A DNA stretch of 64,000 nucleotides from Lojkania enalia. Lineage: Eukaryota > Ascomycota > Dothideomycetes > Pleosporales. The position numbers and the translations under genes are program-made. This document shows, piece after piece, positions 56,013 through 64,000 of this stretch; position 1 is the first letter of the stretch; each line of letters opens with the position of its first letter. The stretch spans positions 310,001-374,000 of the forward strand of contig ML986582.1 in the NCBI GenBank assembly GCA_010094045.1, read 5' to 3'. The notes under the pieces are model-generated. The model searched no databases. It saw nothing but the letters and a program-made list of their open reading frames with translations, and was not told where the DNA came from.

Positions 56013-57416
56013 GCTGGCACACAGCAGGAGTGTAGTCGTAGGGTGACGTCGTGATAGGCTCCGCTGGTGCGCCCTCGGTGACTCGAAATCGTGGGCGGCA
56101 GCGACTGCGAGGTGTGCTGAGTTGAGTTCACGCCGGCGACATGGCAGATTCCGGGACGATGTCTGATCGCGAGCGGCGGGCGTGCGGCGTCGCGATTTCG
56201 TGCTATGGGAAGTCAGACGGGAGAGACCTTTCACTCTCGGGGGCGGCGGCCGCACTTCAATTTGTTGGTTCCCGTCTTCTTCACATGGCAGACGCTTGTC
56301 ACATGTGACGGACTCTCTAGCCTGATAACCGAGAACGCCACAGTCCTGGTCCCCTTTGTCCTGAGGCCGCGAGAACGGGACCCGGGAGCGCTTATCTATC
56401 CGCGCCCGCAAAAATTCATTAACTCCAAACACAGCACATGCCCCGCTGCGAGGGCTGTCTGTTGCGCTGCCATCCCTAGAGAACTGCTGCTGCTTGCGGT
56501 TTGCGACGAGTTAGCGCCGGTCGCCAATCTGATTGGCCGACGATCCGCCGCACACCACCACTCCAGGGTTCGTGCAAATCGCAGGGCGCCAACACACTCT
56601 GATTACTCCGTTATTGTCGCCCTGCGCCCTGAGACCGACCCTGACCACTGTACCGAGCAGTGCATTCATAATCAAAGCCCTTCTGTTTCGCCGTAGTCCT
56701 AAATTACCATGCATGGCAGACGGTCACAAGCGGCCGAGGGCCCCGCTCTCACCACAATTCTTATCCTGCGTGTAACGGCCTGCCACCCTGTCGGAATTCT
56801 GTATCCTTAACTATGGCACCTCCATCGCCTGCCCATTTGTGGATCCGCCCGGCTCCCATGGAGTAGCCGAATGAAATGTCCGCGTGCTCGATATCCTGAA
56901 TTCCGCAGTGGAGCCCTTCTACAAGGCACAGAACTATGACGCCAGAAGACTCAGCTCCTCGACGTTGCTTGACGTGATGCCATGATGCCTGGAGTGACTA
57001 CATACGCCCTACAGACATGTCATGATTGCCCCACATAAGCTAGTCGCCTAACCTAGTTGTAGGTGGCATGCCGCCAAGTCTGCCGACTGTCAACCACCCT
57101 CCGATGCCGGTGGCTTGTCAGAGGAAGTGAATTCACATGTCAGCCAGCCTGATGTAGATGAAGAGAGTTTTGTGTAAAGATGACGACTAGTGGGTAAACA
57201 CATCATGTTCGGGTACTCGTGGGAACAGCATCATGTTAAATCGTTCAACACATGCAACAATCATCCGTACCCCTTTCCCCTTGTAGGTTGTCCCTGCATT
57301 CTAGGCGCAGTATTCAAACCATGTTTTTTTCATATGCAGGCCCCTGCTCAACCACACATTCAACACATACCCAGTCGAATCTGGTTCGTATCCTGTTTTC
57401 CAAAGTAAATGAATCC
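56013..57416. other. Intergenic, Opi1 promoter side
   Basis: The minus-strand frame of Opi1 stays open upstream to about 56432 but without ATG, so this is taken as leader. The rest shows only chance frames. Confidence 0.4.
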
Positions 57417-59030
57417 TTAACCGGGTCCAGGTGCCAATTTGATAATATTTTTGAGAAGGTTCATGTCGACCTGAGCGGGTCCTTCGGCAAACCCCTCCAC
57501 GCCTTGGATCCGTTCTGATTCTTCTCTAGTGGTCAGAGACGTGGAAACAATCTGATCAGGCACTCTTTCTGACGCAATTAGTTGCAATAGCTTCGACTTC
57601 AGCTTGCTAGTGACTAACTTACTAAAGGCCGTGAGCATGCTTCGAAATGTTCCTCTTCGAGGTGTTACGGGCGACGTGGGTGGTTCTACTGACGGCCCTT
57701 TTTTTCTTGCGACAGGCTGGCAGACCACTTCTTTTAAGTTTGATATAGGCCTTGAGGATGGAGTACCGAGGGCAAACATAGGAACGTTAGATGATGTGTT
57801 TTCATCGGTATCCAAACCCCTTTGTGATTCGATTCTAGCCTCTACTAAATCAGAAGGATAGGCCGGTGTGTAATAATAAGATACTACACTTGAGTGTGCT
57901 AAATGCTGAACATGGGGAGAGCGAGCTATTTTCATCTTTATTCGTGGCAGTCCTTTTTTGATTCGTAGCAGACCATCTCCGTCGAGCAGCCGCAGTCGCG
58001 CCAGACTTTCTAATGTCGATTTGGTTACCACTCTATATGCTTCAATGCGATATGTTGTGGCGAGCTCTTTCCGTTGTTGGGCTAGTCGGTCGAATAATGC
58101 TTTCGATATTGCATCCAAAGACCCAGTCTCTGTCCTCGGGGAGAGCTCTCGCGCCGTTTCTTTCATGGCGACAGATTTCCTCTTCTCGTCACTGGCTTCC
58201 GTTAGTCCGCTAGACTCATCTGCTGTTCTTTTTTTGGGAGATGCAAAGAAATCTTTGACTATTATTGAGTCTGCTCTACCTTTTAATGGCCGGAGGCGAA
58301 TCGACGCTTTCTGCCCCAATGTTCCAGACAGGTATTTTTCCACAAAAATAGGCTGTGGTAGAACTAGCTCCACTGTTACCCTCTTCGAATCCATGCATTT
58401 GAATAACATGAAATCAGGGTACGCATCGTTCGCAGCATAGGCGATCTGTTGTTGGTTAAGAGGCTTGCCTCAATTTGTTCTTTCTTGCATCTTTCTTCCA
58501 CAAGGGGTGACCGAGATGATACTTCACTTGATCGGCTAGCGCTACCGTTATTCTGGTCAGTAGCTTAGGGTTTCGCCCTCTAAATGTGGTCAATTGATGC
58601 AGATGGATCAGCTCGAACGCTGCCTGCGGCTCGAGACTAAAGAATCTCACCAGCCAAGAAAATTCCGAAGTCAAAATGTTAGTGCCTGTTTTAGCTATAT
58701 CTAGGCTCTCGACGATCTTTCGGAATGATGTCGCAATCAAGTCCTCGCTCTTCTTCCCGGGGCGAATGCCAATGTAAATATGAGCAATCCTATCTTCGCA
58801 AGCAACCTAAATCAATCCAGCTCTATTTTGGAGCTGGCTCTTTCTGTACGAGTCCCACGGCCATTCCATATCAAAGCTAACGATCGGCTCATGGAGAAAT
58901 TTCTGGGCAATGGTCTTAGATTCTGCCTTCGTTTTGCTGTACAATATTTCCACACCCTTATTATCAGGACCACAATATAGAGTATGGCTCCACTATTGCT
59001 TTAGTGGATCAGCGCCAAGCTCTCCACCGG
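57417..59030 (-). pseudogene. Broken 3'-5' exonuclease (DEDDy) with HRDC domain
   Basis: The minus strand reads as a fungal WRN/RNase D-like exonuclease: WSHTLYCGPDNKGVEILY, then FDMEW (first D and E), IGIRPGKKSEDLIA, an HLHQLTTF block, and YAANDAYPDF (Tyr/Asp of the last motif). An HRDC domain follows (KALFDRLAQQRKELATTYRI...TLESLARLRLLDGDGLLRI). A Ser/Lys-rich tail ends at 57417. TAG interrupts the frame at 58995-58993 and 58809-58807 (in LI-stop-VACED, where Gln is usual). A one-base frameshift lies near 58455-58470, just before QQQIAYAAND. The middle DEDD Asp is also not seen where expected (ILTSEFSWL). The exact 5' end is not resolved. The gene cannot make an intact enzyme. Confidence 0.75.
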
Positions 59031-59711
59031 ACGATTGGCGCGGATTTCGGATTCAGAATGATAGCAGCCATGTTGTCTTGTCGTGGCTTTTTCTCTCCGT
59101 CGCATCGGCGGTGATAGTATCGACCGCCATTGGGTTCCCGTCTTATGTCGCCACGGCTGATTAAGAATGCATGCAGCAAGCATCGGTGCAGGGGAAGCAG
59201 AGACAACAGGTGTGGTTGTGCTTGTTATACTCGAGTTGAAACGAGAGCATACGGCCTCTCGCGTACCGCGCACGCTGCTACGTGAGCCAAGGTAGCGCCA
59301 TTCAACATGCCCTTCAACTTGGAACACTCACTTCTTAAAATCAATTTGCCCGAGTCGATATATATGATAAACAGTGCTGTATAATTAAATTGATGTAACA
59401 AAAAAGAGTCTAATTGTTTGGAAAAAAACGTGCACTTTCATACGCGAGACGCAAGGTTCCAATGAAGTGAATGCGACAGTCGTAATCTACGTTGGTCAAC
59501 AGAAATGAATATTATTACTAAATGAGGACTGGCGTAAGGCTATTTATCTCGTCTCAGGATATAAAAGATATTAGAGAGTAGTGGTAGGATAACCGCTCGC
59601 CATGTAATTCAACTTCACTTGCAAAACTCCTAGAACGCGGTCGTAGGTTTGGTTCAACATATTTGACTCAAGCGCCTGAGCTTGCGCCACACCTCCTAAC
59701 TCTGCAGGGGA
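59031..59711. other. Intergenic, no gene seen
   Basis: Upstream remnant of the exonuclease gene plus the 3' flank of the MFS transporter. An open minus-strand frame at 59327-59001 does not match the family and may be decayed 5' coding sequence. Confidence 0.35.
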
Positions 59712-61944
59712 TTATTCTGAAGTTCCCTCAAATTTCTCATAACGTGCAACTCCAATTTTACGAAGCCGAGGACCAAAAACATACAGCTGTCATGGAGTTT
59801 GTCATTAGCATTTTGAATGATGAGAGCTCATTTTGAGGAAGGGTACATACGAGGAGTACCAAGGGAAGACCGATTCCAAGAATCAGGAATGCGAGTAATG
59901 CGACACCCCAATCGATACCTAGTTTCTCGAATAAATCGGGCCCAAACAGCGGAAATGCGCCAGCAAAAATGCATCGCGTAACTGAGACTGTGAGGTGTGA
60001 GGAAAACACTGGTAAGCAGAGAAGGAAATGCCAGCTTACTTGCAGCAAAGGCGGACGCAGGATATTTGAAACTAGGAGAACACCATTAGCAAGTGTATAT
60101 GGGTCGCTGACGAAGAGCCCACCCATCAATAGTGTAAAGTTGAATGGCCATCATTATGTTCATGGAGCCCATTGCGAAGATAGCTATGCCAACTAAAGGC
60201 TATAACTAGGTCAGCTGCGCCTCATCGACGATGGAATATCGAATACTGACAACCATAAAATGTGTCCTCAGTGCCGAGAAGCCGTACATGAATAGGCCAC
60301 CGATCGATAAAGCACCACCGACGATACAACTTAATAGTCTATCTTGGTTAGAGACAACGGCAGTTTTGCATTTCCCACTTCCTCATACCGAGATTCTGGT
60401 TTGTAGTTTTTCTTAGCTTCTGGCCCATTCTTCTTGAAAATAGCGTCCATGGCTTTAATCGTTCCGATGGTTCCAATAATCATTCCAATGCCGACGGCGA
60501 GAAAATCAGTCCCGACGATCCCCACAGAATGGCCATAACCAAGCGCAAACACGCTGGCATACTATTCAATCGTAAGTTCGTTGTTGCCGCAGGTTGTAGT
60601 GAAGCACTTGCAGTTACGATAACGAGGTATATGACACCGAAACAAACGGAGTAAAACGCGGATGCGAGGACCAAAGCTGGGTCGAGCGCAAGATACGCCA
60701 CTAGAACATCTCGTCAAAAAAAAAAAAAAAAAAACTGCCGGGAATCTAGACATAATCTCTCATACCTGGACGGACAAATCGACTAAACAAATAGCCGAAA
60801 CCAGCAGGTCGAGGTCTGAGGTCAAGCACCGTATATAAGTGATCGTTTGAACAGGCCACGCATACTTTTCGCAGCTTGTTCTCCAAGATTCGAGGCGCGT
60901 ACGTCTCAGGGAGCCATAGCAGACCAGCAATGGCGATGACACCACTTGCAATCGCCTGCAGCAACTCTTAATACAAAAGCCAAAGCAATCCGAAGAATCG
61001 AAGATAGCTCACAGTAAGCCAGAGAGTCCATCTCCATGACGCCCCTTGAGACATCCAACCTCCAATCAGTGGCCCAAGTATAGGCCCCAAGATTCTTAAA
61101 GTCAATGAGTCAGTGGTTGTATATTAGGATGTGCATCACTTACGGGCCAAGCATAACTATGCCGGAGGCTTTAGGTCTAGCTTCAAGATCCCAAATATCA
61201 GCGACGCATCCCCCAACGACAGCTAGACCGGCCGAGCCGCCAAGACCGCCTAAAAATCGACAAACAGAGAACTGTGCAGGCTAGAATGTCATCAGCAAAG
61301 GCTACTTCAATAGCAGAGATATATCACACCGTCTGCGCGAAACCAGCCCCAACAGAGAATGCGATAAATACCAAGTTACCAAGATGTATGATGATGGCTC
61401 TTCCATACATTTCACTCAATGGGGCGAGGAAGAGTAGACCGACGGCGAATGCGAACAGGAATATCGAAAGCTGAAGAGAGCCAAGCGTTCCATTAGTGAT
61501 GTGAAGGCCTTCCATCACAAGGTGGACAGAAGGCGCAAATATTGTGCCTAAAATTTATGATTAGAGTCCACCTACATCACATAATACGTAGAGCGGGGGC
61601 TAACTGGCAAAAGGGGAGATAAAGCAGAACGCAGCGATGACGGCAGTTGTTCGAACTTTTTTCTTAAATGTCCATGTCTGAATGTTCACGTCAGTCCGAC
61701 ATGACAGAAGAAGAATATGAAGAGAGAAGAAACTCACTCGGGGATGCTCACTCGCGTCTCCATCAAGAACTACGAGATTGGGATCGAGCTCTTGAAAGGT
61801 ATGACCGTCAATGAACACCGGGTCTGGCTGATCTTTCTGCTCTTTGAGTAGTCCTTGGTAATGTCTGTAAACTAAATTTCGACCGGACTCATGCTCGAGC
61901 GCTGCGTCAAGAGTGGGTGATGACTTTAGATCAATGTCCTCCAT
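59712..61944 (-). CDS. MFS multidrug transporter (DHA1-like), 13 exons
   Basis: Thirteen exons on the minus strand give 521 aa, each junction in phase: 61944-61738, 61677-61605, 61547-61330, 61280-61144, 61094-61013, 60955-60766, 60700-60618, 60561-60389, 60338-60251, 60199-60123, 60071-60040, 59981-59851, 59786-59712. Introns are 49-65 nt. The acidic N-terminus (MEDIDLKSSP...) precedes FISPFAS-TIFAPSV, TM2-3 motif A (LAPLSEMYGRA), the RFLGGLGGSAGLAVVGG motif and LGPILGPLIGGWMSQGASWRW. A PETYAPRIL loop comes next. The second half has GYGHSVGIVGTDFLA, ALSIGGLFMYGFSAL and RCIFAGAFPLFG. These fit DHA1 drug:H+ antiporters such as the cycloheximide-resistance or polyamine groups. Substrate is not inferable. 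Donors GTTAGC and GTCAGT are less usual. It is divergent from a Zn2Cys6 regulator. Confidence 0.92.
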
Positions 61945-62594
61945 GGTCGTGAGCGAAGCATGTAGTATTATGCAAGGATTAAGGCATAAAATTAAGAGAG
62001 CTTAATGGTCAAAACATGAAGAAAGAATGATCACGCTTGCCCTTTCATGTTCAACTTCGGGAAGTTTTAACTTATATATTCGTTTCGTTGCAGATGCCAA
62101 AACGGTCGTGACGCGCGCCATGACGCCCCCACTACCTCCAATTAGGCGCCTAGTGGTCGGCCGACCGTCGGTGATATTATGATCATTATCCTGCCCATGT
62201 AATTCAGACTGAGAAGGGGATGTAGACAGGGGTAAGAGTTGGAATACCTTGATGGCATGTGTCGGGGCTGTGGACCTATTCTATCCCTAATCACCTGAAA
62301 TATCGCTCGAAATGGATTAGCATCCGGTGATATGGGGTGTCAGGCACTTGATATCGCCAATTCGTTTCAACGCGAGATACTTTTAGATGACTACTAGATC
62401 TGTGTCTGAAATTCGAAGACCACCAGTTTAGTGGACTAACCATTTAGGGATCTAGCGCCATCGGTGCTAAGCGGCTAAGGTGCGGCCGACCATTCATAAA
62501 ATGTCATAGCTGACCCGCACCCCGACTATCACCGACGTCTTTGGTCTGATGATTTTATCTTGCCGCACTACCAAGTCACGTTAAAAAAAAAAAA
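61945..62594. promoter_or_regulatory. Divergent promoter between MFS transporter and Zn2Cys6 regulator
   Basis: A 650-bp gap separates the two divergent start codons and probably serves both genes. It contains CGG/CCG-type triplets in several places (for example GCGGCTAAGGTGCGGCCG near 62469-62487), the kind of half-site bound by Zn2Cys6 dimers. Such short motifs are also common by chance. A poly-A run lies directly before the regulator ATG. Confidence 0.45.
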
Positions 62595-64000
62595 ATGCAT
62601 GTCCGCGAAATCAACACGTGTACCCGATGCCGCGAGTCGAAGCGTCAGTGCGATAAACTGAAGCCGTCTTGTACACGCTGCCTACATGCTGGAGTTGTGT
62701 GTTCGTACAGCACTAAGGACGATAAATATAAGCCGCCGGAGAACGAAGACGATATCACGCTTGGAGTTCCGAATCTCTCATCCACCCCCGAGCTAGATGG
62801 ACTCACAGCTCTAGCACTAGAAGCCCGTGGTCCTTCAGTTCCACAGGAAAAACCAGAGAGGATCATCAAGCGACGAGATCGTGCGAGCTTATCCTGTACT
62901 CGGTGCCATCGACTCAAGATCAAATGTGATAAGAAGCAGCCATGCAGTCGTTGCCTCCGCTCTGGTCATGAAGGTACTTGCATTTATACACACAAGATTC
63001 AGAAGATAAATCAAACACTGAGTCCATCCTTGCCATGTATCTTGGCTGGAGAGGATCCAGAAAACGTTGTCGTTACCTGGTTTCTGAGACGCCGTGGTTT
63101 TAGTCATTGGAGGTCTCTATTACGGCGGGTATGTATATGAACGAAAAATATTAAATGGTCTAACTAACTCTTTGCACTTTAGATCGAATCTTTATCAGGA
63201 ATTGGTTCTCCTCCTTTCATCAAAGCTATCAGAGAGCATGGTGAGGGTGATTGCTCCGGCGATTTATTTTTGCCCGGCAATTTCCCATTTGGGGCTTCGG
63301 AGCGCATCAAATACTCTTCCCTTGATTTTGTCTCTTCACTCCTCCAGGCCTCACAACTCGAGTGTGAAAAATATATTCAAGCCTACCTCCAGATATATCA
63401 GGTGATGTACCCAATTGTAGATACTGATACCTTCCTCGACGAAGTGAAGCAATATTGGGCGTCTCCAAGTGGCGTTAACGTCTGCTGGATGGCTCAATTT
63501 CTTGTTGTCCTTGGGCTTGGTGCCTTTGCGACCTCCAGAGGTACAAATCCAGCCAAAGAATTCTTCTTTGCAGGGGAAGCATGTCTAGCTAAATCACCCT
63601 ATATGTTTCGGCCTACCATGGACAGCCTCCGCACCCTCTGCCTTATGGTCGTAGCTAAACAGGTTGCGAATGCAACGTGCTGGGCTTTGGACTCCTGTTG
63701 GAATGTCATGGGTATTGTAGTCCGCTTAGCGATGATGTTGTCACTGCATCATAACGGAACCCCAAACCACAATACACCTAACCCGACCAAGAAATGCAGA
63801 TTGCGACGCCGGCTCTGGACGCTCATCGTTTACCTTGACATCCAGCTTTCGCTCATCACTGGTCAGCTTTCACTTCTGCCGCAGAACGCCCTCCTAATCC
63901 AAAGTGACGACGACGAACCATCAAGCCCTTTTCTAACATTAGATGACTGCTGGCATACCATTCTTCCGGAAGCTTTCCCTATTATTTCTCACTTCCTTGC
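62595..64000 (+). CDS. Transcription factor with two Zn2Cys6 clusters (3' end outside window)
   Basis: Exon 1 (62595-63128) and exon 2 (63183 to the window end) join across a 54-nt intron, giving 450 aa so far with no stop. Two complete zinc binuclear clusters occur. The first is at residues 9-36 (Cys 9, 12, 19, 26, 29, 36; spacing C2C6C6C2C6C). The second is at residues 101-129 (Cys 101, 104, 111, 117, 120, 129; C2C6C5C2C8C). Most fungal factors carry one. Past residue 180 the frame enters the fungal-specific transcription-factor homology region (SPPFIKAIREHG, YLQIYQVMYPIVDTDTFLDEV, LRRRLWTLIVYLDIQLSLITG). A role in controlling the divergent MFS gene is likely from position but not shown. 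The start codon follows a poly-A run. Confidence 0.9.

Noticed and set aside
59001..59327. Minus-strand frame of 108 codons next to the exonuclease relic
   Set aside because: Its frame does not continue into the exonuclease motifs; at most it is decayed flank.
1..64000. tRNA, rRNA, CRISPR arrays or bacterial operon signals
   Set aside because: No tRNA A/B-box pair, rRNA block or regular spacer array was seen; gene structure is fungal throughout.

Overview
The window looks like nuclear DNA of a filamentous ascomycete (Pezizomycotina). Genes carry many short introns, mostly 48-100 nt, with GTRNGY donors, CTAAC/CTGAC-type branch sites and YAG acceptors. There are pyrimidine-rich leaders, and families typical of this group: a HET-domain protein, an AA11 lytic polysaccharide monooxygenase, DUF3433 and DUF3176 membrane proteins, an ABC-G drug transporter, Opi1 and Zn2Cys6 regulators. 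The class within Pezizomycotina cannot be read from the sequence. I saw no tRNA, rRNA or CRISPR array. Splice sites below were read by eye and checked only for reading phase and fit to remembered family patterns.

Layout. 0-5 kb: a decayed pogo/Fot1-type transposase, an intact short-chain dehydrogenase and an unrecognised, probably incomplete gene. 5-8 kb: a two-exon HET protein. 8.5-16.3 kb: a compact housekeeping block with a KEN-box protein, an unrecognised basic protein, dephospho-CoA kinase (CAB5), the 25 kDa cleavage factor Im subunit and, divergent from it, an RmlD/MAT2B-like epimerase. Three CACGTG motifs lie beside starts in this block. 16.5-24.6 kb: two broken membrane-protein genes, DUF3176 (minus) and DUF3433 (plus), with many in-frame stops. 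26.6-39.5 kb: AA11 LPMO with a C-terminal cysteine-rich module, calcineurin A, a mitochondrial Mmc1-like protein, a CID/RS/RGG RNA-processing protein and a chromodomain-HDA2/3 protein. 40.6-48.4 kb: a single-pass membrane protein, an exact 639-bp duplication around a 10-N gap that looks like an assembly error, and a full-length PDR-type ABC transporter. 48.4-54.1 kb: gene-poor, with an N gap and only weak small-ORF candidates. 54-56 kb: Opi1. 57.4-59 kb: a broken 3'-5' exonuclease/HRDC gene. 59.7-64 kb: a 13-exon MFS transporter divergent from a transcription factor with two Zn2Cys6 clusters, cut by the window end.

Common thread. Four relics (transposase, DUF3176, DUF3433, exonuclease-HRDC) are interrupted mainly by TAG/TAA in otherwise readable frames, at places where Gln often fits. 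That is the pattern expected from C-to-T change at CpA, as in repeat-induced point mutation (RIP). Intact genes lie directly between the relics. The likely functional units are the divergent MFS/regulator pair (efflux and its control), the divergent CFIm25/epimerase promoter, and two unlinked lipid or drug-response genes (Opi1 and the PDR pump).
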